From Lachnospiraceae bacterium (GTDB lineage: Bacteria; Bacillota; Clostridia; Lachnospirales; Lachnospiraceae), in assembly GCA_017500935.1 (NCBI GenBank), contig JAFVXW010000035.1, forward strand, positions 62,001 through 126,000: 64,000 nucleotides of DNA. Direction: 5' to 3'. Shown in pieces: positions 18,449 to 27,343 of this stretch. The notes beneath the pieces are model-generated. The model searched no databases and was not told the DNA's origin. It was given only the letters and a program-made list of their open reading frames with translations. The position numbers and the translations under genes are program-made. Numbering within the stretch: the first letter of the stretch is position 1; every line of letters starts with the position of its first letter.

Positions 18449-19650
18449 TGCTCTTCACCATCCTTTACATTTTCTCTTACCATGGCATTGGGGCCAACCT
18501 TGGCATTTTCACCGATATAAACACCGGAGCCAACAGTAGCAACACCCTTTTCGCCATCAACAGGCATAGCGCCAACCACTGCATTCTTGCCGATCACAAC
18601 GTTTTCAGCAACAATACAATGCTTCACAACAGCACCTGCCTTGATCACAGTGCCGCCCATAACAACTGCATCTTCAACAACTGCACCCTCTTCTACCTTA
18701 ACACCGGAGAACAGGATGGAATGCTTAACATTACCAGAAATACGGCAGCCATCGGTGATCATGGAATTCTCAACAACTGCGGTTTCGCTGATTCTGTGAC
18801 CGGTCATACCGCTGTTTCGGCTGTAGATCTTCCAGTCAGAATCAAATACGTTGATACCGCTGTTTTCAGGATCCAGAACTTCCATATTTGCTTCCCAAAG
18901 AGAAGAAATGGTACCTACATCCTTCCAGTATCCGCTGAAGTGATATGCATACATTCTGCGGCCGTCACGGAGCAGATTGGGGATAATGTTATTACCAAAG
19001 TCATTTTCAGAATTGGGATCTTCTTCATCTTCGATCAGATATTTTCTTAAAATATCCCAGTTGAAGATATAAATACCCATGGATGCCAGATTGGACTTGG
19101 GATTCTTGGGCTTTTCCTGGAATTCGGTGATACGGTCATTCTCGTCAGCTACCATCAGACCAAAACGGGATGCCTCATCCCACGGAACTTCCATAACCGC
19201 AACAGAAAATTCAGCGTTCTTTTCCTTGTGGAAACGAAGGAAATCGCTGTAGTCCTGCTTACAGATCTGGTCACCGGACAGAATGATAACATATTCCGGA
19301 TTGTAACGCTCAATGAAAGAAATATTCTGATAAATCGCATTGGCAGTTCCCTTATACCAGTCAGAGCCGGATGCTTTCTGATAAGGAGGCAGAACATGTA
19401 CACCACCATACAGACGGTCCAGATCCCAGGGCTGTCCATTGCCTATGTATTCATTCAGTACCAGCGGCTGATACTGGGTCAGAATACCTACGGTATCAAT
19501 ACCGGAATTGACGCAGTTCGACAGCGGAAAGTCAATAATACGGTATTTTCCGCCGAAGGGAACTGCAGGTTTTGCCAGTTTGTCAGTCAACGCATATAAA
19601 CGTGATCCCTGTCCACCGGCAAGAAGCATAGCAATCATTTCTTTTGCCAT
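18442..19650 (-). CDS. glgC: Glucose-1-phosphate adenylyltransferase catalytic subunit GlgC
   Basis: Makes ADP-glucose from glucose-1-phosphate and ATP, the committed step of bacterial glycogen synthesis. The 402 residues include GGQGSRL at 12-18, [19 protein letters not shown] near 27-45, [11 protein letters not shown] near 134 and a C-terminal left-handed beta-helix ([15 protein letters not shown] onwards). A GGGGG ribosome site precedes the ATG. It overlaps glgD, making a two-gene operon. No glycogen synthase or branching enzyme lies next to it; glycogen phosphorylase is about 38 kb away in this window. Confidence 0.97.
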   Translation of the reverse strand: MAKEMIAMLLAGGQGSRLYALTDKLAKPAVPFGGKYRIIDFPLSNCVNSGIDTVGILTQYQPLVLNEYIGNGQPWDLDRLYGGVHVLPPYQKASGSDWYKGTANAIYQNISFIERYNPEYVIILSGDQICKQDYSDFLRFHKEKNAEFSVAVMEVPWDEASRFGLMVADENDRITEFQEKPKNPKSNLASMGIYIFNWDILRKYLIEDEEDPNSENDFGNNIIPNLLRDGRRMYAYHFSGYWKDVGTISSLWEANMEVLDPENSGINVFDSDWKIYSRNSGMTGHRISETAVVENSMITDGCRISGNVKHSILFSGVKVEEGAVVEDAVVMGGTVIKAGAVVKHCIVAENVVIGKNAVVGAMPVDGEKGVATVGSGVYIGENAKVGPNAMVRENVKDGEEQW

Positions 19651-19846
19651 AACGATTCCCCCTGAGTTATGATAATATATTGATGTTAAAATTGTACCAC
19701 AATTTATAAGTATTCTACACCCTTTTGTGCATTTTTTTCAATATTTTTACAAATTTTTTTACAAAAATATACTTACCTGACAACATTTACGATAATTTTA
19801 TGTTGGATAGCGTGCATTTATTCCTAATTTCCACCAATTCTTATCA

Positions 19847-19879
19847 AAACAGGCTGTCGTATTCTCACGACAGCCTGTC
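19847..19879 (-). terminator. Terminator after the Gfo/Idh/MocA gene
   Basis: On the minus strand ACAGGCTGTCGT-GAGAAT-ACGACAGCCTGT followed by TTTTG, 13 bases past the stop of the 358-residue oxidoreductase. It closes the methyltransferase-oxidoreductase operon. Confidence 0.92.
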
Positions 19880-19891
19880 ACACCATATTTC

Positions 19892-20968
19892 TTATTCAAA
19901 ATAAACAGGTTTTCCTGCTTTTGCAGAATCATAGATTGCTTCCAGAATCTGGGTCACAACCAGTGCCTGTTCGGGTTTTACGGTAAGGGGAGTTCCCTTG
20001 GTGATCGCGTCAAAGAATACTCTCTGTTCGATATCGGTGGGTTCTTCTGCAGTACCGTCATAGAATGCAACACCGCCTGCCTGCAGATTGGGTTTTTCCA
20101 CGCACTGTCTGCCGTATTTTACGGAATTGATGCGCAGGCCATCCTTCATGTCAGCACCTGCTTTGGTACCGCACAGGGAAGTCTTTGCTTCATCCACATC
20201 CAGGGTATTCAATGCCCAGGAAGCTTCCAGATTGATGGTTGCACCGTTTTTCATCTTGATAAAGCCAAAAGCAGAATCTTCTACCGTAAATACAGTGGGA
20301 TCCCAATCACCCCATGCATTGCCGGTTTCTTTCTGATCAGCAAGCTTTCTGTATACAGAACCCATAACAGATTCCGGTTCATAGTTGTCCATCATCCACA
20401 GAGTCAAATCCAGTGCATGAGTACCGATATCGATAAGGGGACCGCCGCCCTGCTTTTCTTCATCAAGGAATACGCCCCAGGTAGGAACTGCTCTTCTGCG
20501 GATTGCATGTGCCTTAGCATAGTAGATCTCTCCAAGATCGCCGTTTTCGCAGGCTCTCTTTAAATACTGGGAATCGCTTCTGTAACGGCTCTGATAACCG
20601 ATGGTCAGCACTTTGCCGGTCTCTTTTGCAGTATCCACCATTGCTTTTGCCTCAGCATAAGTCTTAGCCATGGGCTTTTCGCACATAACATGCTTGCCTG
20701 CCTTTAAAGCAGCAATGGTAATGGGTGCGTGTGCATTATTTGGGGTCAATACATAAACTGCATCCAGATCTTCCTTGATCAGTTCCTGATAATCAGTATA
20801 AATTCTGGATTCAGGTGTACCGTACTCTTCCTTTGCCTTTTCTGCGCGCTCTTTGATCAGATCGCAGAAAGCAATAATTTCAAAATTACCGTTTTTCTTG
20901 ATCGCGGGCAGATGCTTTCCGTTTGCAATACCGCCGCATCCAACGATACCAACTTTTAATTTACTCAT
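19892..20968 (-). CDS. Gfo/Idh/MocA-family oxidoreductase
   Basis: NAD(P)-dependent sugar or polyol dehydrogenase-type protein, 358 residues, cytoplasmic. The N-terminal Rossmann fold begins KVGIVGCGGIANGKHLPAI (residues 5-23); the family's EKP motif is at CEKPMAKTY (about 96-104), where the Lys is catalytic; and GTHALDLTLWMM (about 181) carries the conserved His. The C-terminal half is the beta-sheet substrate domain. Family members oxidise or epimerise sugars, inositols and ketoglycosides; the substrate here is unknown. It is the last gene of an operon with a second family member and a methyltransferase, next to a sugar transporter. Confidence 0.93.
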   Translation of the reverse strand: MSKLKVGIVGCGGIANGKHLPAIKKNGNFEIIAFCDLIKERAEKAKEEYGTPESRIYTDYQELIKEDLDAVYVLTPNNAHAPITIAALKAGKHVMCEKPMAKTYAEAKAMVDTAKETGKVLTIGYQSRYRSDSQYLKRACENGDLGEIYYAKAHAIRRRAVPTWGVFLDEEKQGGGPLIDIGTHALDLTLWMMDNYEPESVMGSVYRKLADQKETGNAWGDWDPTVFTVEDSAFGFIKMKNGATINLEASWALNTLDVDEAKTSLCGTKAGADMKDGLRINSVKYGRQCVEKPNLQAGGVAFYDGTAEEPTDIEQRVFFDAITKGTPLTVKPEQALVVTQILEAIYDSAKAGKPVYFE

Positions 20969-21019
20969 TTTTTCCTCCGTTTCTGCCTTTTGGGCTGTAA
21001 ACCTGAAAATAAGTGATAT

Positions 21020-22069
21020 TTATTTTTCAAATTCGATCACTTTTTTGGTTGCAGCAGATTCAAAGATTGCTTCCATCAAACGCATAACACGTGCAACTTC
21101 TTCCAGCTTGATGATGCGTTCCGCTTTTCCTTCCAGAACCGCCATCACATTTTTATAGAAATCACGGATATCACTCTTTACTTCCGGCATCTGCTCTTTG
21201 TGGATGCTGTCATCTCTTCTGGGAGCCATGGTCTTTGTCAGACCTGCCGCAGTCTTGATCGGCACAACATCGCCTTCATCCACGCCAAGCGCACGCACGA
21301 TCTCAATGTCATTGCCCCAGTCTCTGATAATACCGGTACCGTCCTGACCCAGTACATACCATCTGGGCAGGCTGATAAAGTTACTGGTACCAACTTCAAT
21401 ATGCATGGTCACGCCGTTCTCAAAGCCAAGAATTGCCATAAAGCCGTCATCCACCAGCTGATTGGTGACATTGTCAAGAGTCGCATAAACCGTATTCAGC
21501 TTCACGCCGGGATAGAACAGCAGAGCCTGATCCAGAAGATGTACGCCCCAGTCAAGAACCATGCCGCCGCCGTGCTCTTTCTCACCGCGCCAGTCACCGG
21601 GAATACCTCTGGAACCGTGTACCCTGGATTCAATTTTGAATACTTCACCGAATTTGCCGGCTTCAATATTTTCTTTTACAGTTAAAAAGTCTCCGTCCCA
21701 ACGGCGGTTCTGATGAACCGTGAAAAACTTTCCGGTTCTTTCGGAAGCATCGATCATTTCCTTTAAATCAGCAGAACAAAGAGTAACGGGCTTTTCAGAC
21801 ACCACATTTTTGCCTGCTTCCATTGCAGCGATTGCGATCTCTTTATGTACATCATTGGGTGTTGCGATCAGTACGATGTCAACAGATTCATCCGCAAGCA
21901 GATCCTCTCTGCTCTCATATACATGGATTCCCTTTGACTTTGCATACTCTCTTCTGGATTCCTTGATATCCCAGATGCCTGCCACAGTCAGGTCGTCAAT
22001 GCTCTGGATCAGTTCATAATGCCATCCGGCCATACCGCCGAATCCCACCATTGCCAATGTGTGTTTCAT
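21020..22069 (-). CDS. Gfo/Idh/MocA-family oxidoreductase (second copy)
   Basis: A 349-residue NAD(P)-dependent oxidoreductase with Rossmann motif GFGGMAGWHYELI (8-20), EKP motif SEKPVTL (about 94) and conserved His in DWGVHLLDQALLF (about 172). It is clearly diverged from the neighbour at 19892, so the pair is not a recent duplication and the two probably act on different substrates or steps. An AAGGAGG site precedes the ATG; 51 bases separate it from the next gene. In two-oxidoreductase sugar pathways one member can make a keto-sugar and the other reduce it, which is a hypothesis here. Confidence 0.93.
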   Translation of the reverse strand: MKHTLAMVGFGGMAGWHYELIQSIDDLTVAGIWDIKESRREYAKSKGIHVYESREDLLADESVDIVLIATPNDVHKEIAIAAMEAGKNVVSEKPVTLCSADLKEMIDASERTGKFFTVHQNRRWDGDFLTVKENIEAGKFGEVFKIESRVHGSRGIPGDWRGEKEHGGGMVLDWGVHLLDQALLFYPGVKLNTVYATLDNVTNQLVDDGFMAILGFENGVTMHIEVGTSNFISLPRWYVLGQDGTGIIRDWGNDIEIVRALGVDEGDVVPIKTAAGLTKTMAPRRDDSIHKEQMPEVKSDIRDFYKNVMAVLEGKAERIIKLEEVARVMRLMEAIFESAATKKVIEFEK

Positions 22070-22085
22070 TTTTTAGTTCCTCCTT

Positions 22086-22913
22086 TTACTTTCTTTCCGA
22101 CTTTCTGCCGATATATAAAAAGTGTTCACTCATTCCAAGAAGATTCTTGTCACTGCTTAAATGCCACGCAAGCTCCAGCCATTTCTCCTGCTGCTGTACT
22201 GAAAGCTCATGTAAAAGCTTCTCTTTGCCGCATAATACATTTTCCACGCCGGCAAACACAAGCTCTTCCAGATTTTCAGACTCCATCAGAGCTCTCGCCT
22301 CTGATACCGAGGTGTAATAGGAAGTAGTGTACGCCTTTTCTTCTGTCACTTTCTGTCTGCCGTCTTCCAGGAAACGAAGCAGATCCTTCTGATCGCCGAA
22401 ATCCTCCAGCTCATGCGCATAATCCTGCATCGGTGCATAATTTGAAATAAATGCCACAAAAATAAGTCCGCCGGGCTTTAATGCACGCAGAGACTCTTTC
22501 AAAGCCTTCTTCCGGTCTTCCTCATCGATCAGGTGATACAGCGGTCCCATCAAAAGAACCGCGTCAAACTGCTCCTGTCTGTACATATATTCAGATAACA
22601 AAAGCGCATCTCCATGAATGCAGCTGTCCAGATGCACGCCCGCCTCTGCCGCTTTATTGATCGCGGTACGGATATTCTTACCGGAAAGATCCAGTAAGGT
22701 CACATCATGTCCCTGCTGTGCCAGAAAGATGGAATATCTGCCAGGGCCGCCGCCCACATCCAAAACAGCCTGCTTCTCACCCAGATATTTGAGCAAGTAA
22801 CGCTTGGTCACCTCAAATTCGGGCAAATGCCATGCAAGACGCTCCCATTCCTCGGTTCGTTCGTCATAAAAACGCTCGATTTCATTGCGCTTTCTTTCTT
22901 CGTTATTTCTCAT
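22086..22913 (-). CDS. Class I SAM-dependent methyltransferase
   Basis: A 275-residue protein with a Rossmann-type SAM site: VLDVGGGPGRYSIFLAQQGHD (motif I at about 50-65), LLDLSGKNI (motif II) and FDAVLLMGPLYHL (motif IV, near 115), followed by LKPGGLIFVAFISN. The N-terminal helix FYDERTEEWERLAWHLPEFE resembles small-molecule or UbiE/COQ5-like methyltransferases. The acceptor cannot be told. It is the first gene of an operon with two oxidoreductases, separated from the ABC transporter upstream by a terminator, so a role in the sugar pathway is possible but unproven. Confidence 0.85.
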   Translation of the reverse strand: MRNNEERKRNEIERFYDERTEEWERLAWHLPEFEVTKRYLLKYLGEKQAVLDVGGGPGRYSIFLAQQGHDVTLLDLSGKNIRTAINKAAEAGVHLDSCIHGDALLLSEYMYRQEQFDAVLLMGPLYHLIDEEDRKKALKESLRALKPGGLIFVAFISNYAPMQDYAHELEDFGDQKDLLRFLEDGRQKVTEEKAYTTSYYTSVSEARALMESENLEELVFAGVENVLCGKEKLLHELSVQQQEKWLELAWHLSSDKNLLGMSEHFLYIGRKSERK

Positions 22914-22951
22914 TTGTTTTATACACTCCAGTTAAAAATAATTCCCTGTCA

Positions 22952-22980
22952 ATCATACATCCCTTCCGTAAAATCTGCAA
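22952..22980 (-). promoter_or_regulatory. Candidate promoter of the methyltransferase-oxidoreductase operon
   Basis: On the minus strand TTGCAG (complement of 22975-22980), 17-base spacer and TATGAT (complement of 22952-22957). The -10 is good, the -35 weak. Confidence 0.45.
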
Positions 22981-23002
22981 GAGTTGATTTGTGATTGTAA
23001 AG

Positions 23003-23033
23003 AAAAAAACCCCGGCGCTTATGCGCCGGGGTC
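23003..23033 (-). terminator. Terminator of the sugar ABC transporter operon
   Basis: Perfect 10-bp stem ACCCCGGCGC/GCGCCGGGGT with a 4-base loop, followed on the minus strand by TTTTTT. It lies 40 bases after the binding-protein gene. Confidence 0.95.
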
Positions 23034-23073
23034 TTATGTTCATAAATTACAACCAATATGGAGTGTTTATGAA

Positions 23074-24843
23074 TTATTTGTTGTAGCTGTAAGGCTTGAT
23101 ATCGTTGATAGCCTTATCCCATGCTACTTTGTAAGCTTCCTGATACTCAGCATAGCCAAGAGTTTCAGCATCTTCTTTCAGCTGATTCCAGATTTCATCA
23201 AAGGTAGCCTGGTCTTTTGCGTATACCATCTTAACCTGAGCTTCGCCTAACAGAAGGTTGATGTCGTTCTGGATATCCTGCATATCAGGATCAAGAACTA
23301 CGTTGGACCAACCGTCAACCTGCTTCAGAGTCTTTTCGGTCTTGCCGTAGATATCCCAGGGATCGTCCACGCCGCCAAGGTGATCAACCCACATCTGTTC
23401 CAGCTTGGTGTAGGTCTTTTCGATCTTGAATGCATCCTGCTTAACGATAGACCATTCTACGCCGGTAGCGGGATCGATGGTAGCTTCTGCGATGATGGGG
23501 TCACCGCCCAGAACGTAACGCAGTTCGTTCATGGTACCGCCGCCTTCGAATTCGGTAGCATAGATATCGCCGTTGTCATCAAAGTAGGTCTGGGTAGGAA
23601 CCTGATTGCCGTTTGCATCATATTCCCAGTACAGGCCTTCGGGACCGCTTGCATACAGCTTAGCGCCTTCATCAGCGTCATCGCCATACAGCCAGTTCAG
23701 GTATGCAAGAGCTGCATCCAGGTTTTCACAGGAAGTGGTGATAGCTACGTTTCTTACATTACCAACAGGGTTGTCGGAGAACTCAGCCAGAACCATACAG
23801 TCAGCCCACAGTTCCATGTAGCCCTTAGGATCTTCAGCATCCATTCTTTCCTTGGTGTTGTAGTTGGAAGCGCCCCACCACTGGAAAGGAGTGTACATGA
23901 TCTGACCGTTGGTGATCTTAGCCTGCATATCTTCTGCGGACTGGGTAGCACCGTCGGGATCTAACAGACCTCTCTGGTTAGCTTCGAATACCCACTGCAG
24001 AGCTTCGTGCAGAGGAGAACCATCAGCGATAGCGGGTTCGATAACGGAACCGTCAGCGTTTACGCACATGATCTGACCAGCAACGTCAAGCCAAGCGCCT
24101 CTTAACCATACATATGCAAGCCAGAAGTTATGAGTGGAGTCACCGGACATGGTCAGTGCATAGGTAGGAAGACCTTCATCGGTAGTAGGCTCCAGAGCCT
24201 GCATTTCTTCCAGCATATCAAGGAATTCATCCCAGGTAGCGGTTGCGGGCTTGCCAACTTTTTCATACAGGTCCCAACGTACGGAAGGGTTGAATGCGTA
24301 GATGTTGGTCTGGGTACCGGTTCTGATAGGCAGAGAGTACAGATGTTCGCCATCACCGTGGTTGTCCATCTTCCACTGAATAGCACCTTCGTACAGAGGA
24401 TTCTCAAATACGTTAGGAAGCTTATCTTTGTACTGAGCAAGGTCTACAAGGTAACCGCCGTTAATAACGTTGGTCCAGTTTTCAGTACCCTGACCCCATT
24501 CAATAATGTCTGCGAAATCGCCGGAAGCCAGCTGAGTCTGATCTTCGGTAGCACCATCGGTGGTAACCCAGATGTTCATAGCAATACCTAACTTTTCAGC
24601 AAGCAGATCCTGCAGGAAAGGTACGGAGTCAGCGGGATAGTTACCATATCCGGAGTAAGCAAAGTCCAGAGTTACCAGATCGCCGGTAGCTGCATCGTCA
24701 GCTGCGGGTGCTTCTTCCTTGGTCTCGGTCTTTTCGGTGGTAGTGGTGTCAGCTGCGGGTGCTTCCTCTTTGCTGCCGCAAGCGGTCATGGACATAGCCA
24801 TAGCTGCAACCAACAGTAAGGAAACGATTTTTTTGTGTTTCAT
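23074..24843 (-). CDS. Sugar ABC transporter substrate-binding lipoprotein
   Basis: Extracellular solute-binding protein of the family-1, LplA/LipO-like type, 589 residues from ATG 24843; AAGGAGG lies before that ATG, while the open frame runs 11 codons further upstream. A lipoprotein signal (basic start, hydrophobic AAMAMSM, lipobox TACG with Cys near residue 22) is followed by an acidic Glu/Ala/Thr linker with two copies of KEEAPAAD. The mature domain is rich in aromatic residues (TPFQWWGASNYNTKERMD, WGQGTENW) that often stack on sugar rings. It follows the two permease genes and precedes a terminator. No ATPase gene is in the operon, so a shared MsmK-type ATPase is probably used. Confidence 0.93.
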   Translation of the reverse strand: MKHKKIVSLLLVAAMAMSMTACGSKEEAPAADTTTTEKTETKEEAPAADDAATGDLVTLDFAYSGYGNYPADSVPFLQDLLAEKLGIAMNIWVTTDGATEDQTQLASGDFADIIEWGQGTENWTNVINGGYLVDLAQYKDKLPNVFENPLYEGAIQWKMDNHGDGEHLYSLPIRTGTQTNIYAFNPSVRWDLYEKVGKPATATWDEFLDMLEEMQALEPTTDEGLPTYALTMSGDSTHNFWLAYVWLRGAWLDVAGQIMCVNADGSVIEPAIADGSPLHEALQWVFEANQRGLLDPDGATQSAEDMQAKITNGQIMYTPFQWWGASNYNTKERMDAEDPKGYMELWADCMVLAEFSDNPVGNVRNVAITTSCENLDAALAYLNWLYGDDADEGAKLYASGPEGLYWEYDANGNQVPTQTYFDDNGDIYATEFEGGGTMNELRYVLGGDPIIAEATIDPATGVEWSIVKQDAFKIEKTYTKLEQMWVDHLGGVDDPWDIYGKTEKTLKQVDGWSNVVLDPDMQDIQNDINLLLGEAQVKMVYAKDQATFDEIWNQLKEDAETLGYAEYQEAYKVAWDKAINDIKPYSYNK

Positions 24844-24886
24844 GGGTGTTTTCCTCCTTAATAAAAATAGAAACAACTTTTTATTA

Positions 24887-25813
24887 TCAACCCTTCACGG
24901 CGCCGATCATAATACCCTTGGTAAAGTAGCGCTGGAAGAACGGATAAACGAACAGGATCGGTAATACGGTTACACCGGTGATTGCAAAACGGGTGGACTT
25001 GGTGGACATATTTGCCATCAGAGCTTCTGCATTGTCCAGACCGCCCTTTGCGATCATCTGCTGTAATACCTGAGACTGATTTAAGAACTGATACAGCATG
25101 GACTGCAGGGTAGGCCATGTGCCGCCGTTCATGTAGATTACAGTATCCATGTAGGAGTTCCACTGACCTACTGCTGCAAATACCGCAACGGTTGCGATAA
25201 TGGGCTTGGACAGCGGGATAACGATGTTGACAAAACGCTTGAAGTAACCAGCGCCGTCAATGTAAGCTGCTTCTTCCAGAGCCGGAGGAAGACCTTCAAT
25301 ATAGGTCTTGGTCAGGATCATGTTGTAAGGGGTTACGAAAGAAGGAAGTACATATACCCAGAAGTTGTTGGTCAGACCCAGCATCTTGATATTTAAGTAG
25401 CCGGGGATCAGACCTGCGGAGAAGTACATGGTAACGATCATAAAACGATACCAGAACTTTCTGTGAGGGAACTCGTGCTTGGTCATCAGGTAACCGGGAA
25501 CCAGGGAACCGATCAGTGTAAATACAGTACCAAGAACAGTACGTGCGATGGAAGTCATGGTCGCACCAGCCAGTTCTTTCATCTGGAAGATCTTTGTATA
25601 GGTTTCAAACTGAATGCCTACAGGATAGAACGTTACCAGACCGCCATCAACTGCCAGAGAGGAGCTGATGGAATTGATCAATACGTAATAGAACGGGAAA
25701 ATACAGATAAAAGTAAACGCGCAGAGAAAAACAACGTTGATGACGTCAAACGCAACATCAAGCGGACCTTTTTTGATCGTTTTTCTGCCGTAGTCTTCTA
25801 CTTTTTTAGCCAT
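24887..25813 (-). CDS. Sugar ABC transporter permease, LplC/YtcP-like
   Basis: MalG-type inner-membrane permease, about 308 residues from ATG 25813; a GTG lies directly before it, but ATG gives better spacing to AGGAGG. Six hydrophobic segments and the EAA loop (LPPALEEAAYIDGAGYFKRFVNIVIPLSKP) for contact with the ATPase are visible around residues 190-215. N-terminal KKVEDYGRKTIKKG is the cytoplasmic tail. It forms an operon with the LplB-type permease and the binding protein. Confidence 0.93.
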   Translation of the reverse strand: MAKKVEDYGRKTIKKGPLDVAFDVINVVFLCAFTFICIFPFYYVLINSISSSLAVDGGLVTFYPVGIQFETYTKIFQMKELAGATMTSIARTVLGTVFTLIGSLVPGYLMTKHEFPHRKFWYRFMIVTMYFSAGLIPGYLNIKMLGLTNNFWVYVLPSFVTPYNMILTKTYIEGLPPALEEAAYIDGAGYFKRFVNIVIPLSKPIIATVAVFAAVGQWNSYMDTVIYMNGGTWPTLQSMLYQFLNQSQVLQQMIAKGGLDNAEALMANMSTKSTRFAITGVTVLPILFVYPFFQRYFTKGIMIGAVKG

Positions 25814-25831
25814 CACTCAAACCTCCTTCTC

Positions 25832-26752
25832 TTAGAATATCTTCTCTTCTCTTACCTTGCCGGAGAACCAGTTAGCGATACACAGCAGGATAAGACCGAT
25901 GATGGACTTGTAAATACCGATGGCTGTGGAGTAGGAAATCTCCTGTCCTAACAGACCTTCGTTATATACATACAGGTCAAGTACGGTGATGTAGTCGGTA
26001 TTGAACGCATTGGAGAATACCATGTACTGTTCCATACCTACGGATAAGAAGTTACCGATACTCATGATCAGCAGGGTGATGAAGGTAGGCAGCAGACCGG
26101 GGATGGTGATGAATCTGATCTTGGCAAAACGACCGGCGCCGTCTACTTCTGCTGCTTCATAAAGTTCCTGATCGATGGAACCTAAAGAAGCCAGATAAAT
26201 AATAGAACTCCAACCAATGCCTTTCCAGTTGCCGTACAGCCACATCTGTACACGGGGCAGCGTTTGCATGGACATCAGGTTCTTACCCTGATCCCAGATA
26301 CCAAGCTGCATCATGATCTGGCTGACAAAGCCCTGAGAAGAGAACATGGAGAATGCCAGTGCATATACAAGTACCCAGCCGATGAAGTGGGGAATGGTGG
26401 TACAGGTCTGAACCAGTTTCTTTAACCATGCGAAGGGGAGTTCATTGAGCAGGATCGCAAAGAACATAGGCAGGAAAGATGTTGCGATACCAGCAACCGC
26501 AAAGATCAGGGTATTTTCCATAACCTGAAGGAATTCACGTCTGTTGATGGGGTTGATGAACATCTTTACAAAGTTCTCAAGACCTACAAATTCAGTCTTA
26601 TCCAGAGGAAGACCGGGCTTGTAATCATAGAAAGAGTAGATCCAGCCTCTGACAGGCAGATAGCTGAAAAGGAAATACATTACAAAAAACGGAAGTGCCA
26701 CAAGGAACAGCTTCGTGCCGGGATTCATTCCCGATTTCTTTTTTGAATCCAT
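25832..26752 (-). CDS. Sugar ABC transporter permease, LplB-like
   Basis: MalF-type inner-membrane permease of 306 residues. Six membrane helices and the EAA loop ELYEAAEVDGAGRFAKIRF (about 195-213) are visible. The N-terminal KKKSGMNPGTKLFLVALPFF is the usual start of LplB proteins. An AGGAGG site precedes the ATG. It is the first gene of the three-gene transporter operon and lies behind a leader of about 350 bases. Confidence 0.93.
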   Translation of the reverse strand: MDSKKKSGMNPGTKLFLVALPFFVMYFLFSYLPVRGWIYSFYDYKPGLPLDKTEFVGLENFVKMFINPINRREFLQVMENTLIFAVAGIATSFLPMFFAILLNELPFAWLKKLVQTCTTIPHFIGWVLVYALAFSMFSSQGFVSQIMMQLGIWDQGKNLMSMQTLPRVQMWLYGNWKGIGWSSIIYLASLGSIDQELYEAAEVDGAGRFAKIRFITIPGLLPTFITLLIMSIGNFLSVGMEQYMVFSNAFNTDYITVLDLYVYNEGLLGQEISYSTAIGIYKSIIGLILLCIANWFSGKVREEKIF

Positions 26753-27109
26753 TTTTAACCTCCTAATTCAGTAAATAATTTGCTTATCATCCGGGTCGGT
26801 GACCGCTTGTCCGCTGTGATCTTAAGGAAATGCTATGTAACTCTTAACAAAAACAAAACCCAGAAAAAAATCCGGGAAATGCACAGGCCCTTAAAGCACA
26901 ACAGATATGAATGAAAGCTTGCAGCGATACCGGAATCATGACAAAAACCCTTACACATTTGTCTTGCGCTCCCCTCACGTTCAACGCATGCTTCAGGCTG
27001 CCATGTCTGATATTCTGCCGGTAAACACAGAAAAAAATATTTGTCTGAAATTCAGAAAGATATCACAGAAACTTAATATTTTTAACCGGTTTTTTTATGT
27101 GTTAAACAA
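26753..27109 (-). other. Long untranslated leader of the sugar transporter operon
   Basis: About 350 bases between the promoter and the first permease codon, with no convincing gene on either strand. A 71-codon plus-strand open frame at 26907-27122 has no ribosome site and no protein-like composition. No known riboswitch core was recognised. The segment holds a terminator-like hairpin at 26848-26876 and short AACCGGTT and ACCGG repeats. Confidence 0.55.
26848..26876 (-). terminator. Terminator-like hairpin in the lplB-type leader
   Basis: On the minus strand CCCGGA-TTTTTT-TCTGGG followed by TTTTGTTTTTG. The stem is only 6 bp with one G-U pair, but the U-rich tail is typical. Lying about 100 bases before the permease start, it could attenuate the operon or end a short RNA of about 255 nt. 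Confidence 0.45.
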
Positions 27110-27138
27110 AATATATCAATAATTGGCCCTGATGTCAA
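27110..27138 (-). promoter_or_regulatory. Promoter of the sugar ABC transporter operon
   Basis: On the minus strand TTGACA (complement of 27133-27138), 17-base spacer and TATATT (complement of 27110-27115), almost perfect consensus. Transcription would start near 27103. Confidence 0.8.
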
Positions 27139-27204
27139 CCTGTTTATTGTACGTATTGCCACACAAACAGCATTTTTTGGAAATTTACATATAAATCTGC
27201 ACAA

Positions 27205-27264
27205 AAAAACTGTATAGAAGCATGACATGTATACATATTCAGGTCATGCTTTATACAGTTTTAT
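27205..27264 (-). terminator. Terminator of the URO-D/TIM-barrel operon
   Basis: On the minus strand CTGTATAAAGCATGAC pairs with GTCATGCTTCTATACAG, with one bulged base, around a 16-base loop and followed by TTTTTTT. It lies about 80 bases after the TIM-barrel gene and just before the transporter promoter. Confidence 0.85.
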
Positions 27265-27343
27265 CACTTTAGTATGATGTACTGCTAAAATTCAGGGCGT
27301 TTTGTCAGCATATTTTCCAGAAACAAGCGCTATCCCTGTCCGG

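Noticed and set aside
26753-27110. Known riboswitch in the transporter leader
   Set aside because: I looked for cores such as T-box, TPP, cobalamin, glmS and purine and saw none. It is reported only as an unexplained leader.
26907-27122. A 71-codon plus-strand open frame in the transporter leader
   Set aside because: No ribosome site, no protein-like composition, and it overlaps the strong minus-strand promoter.
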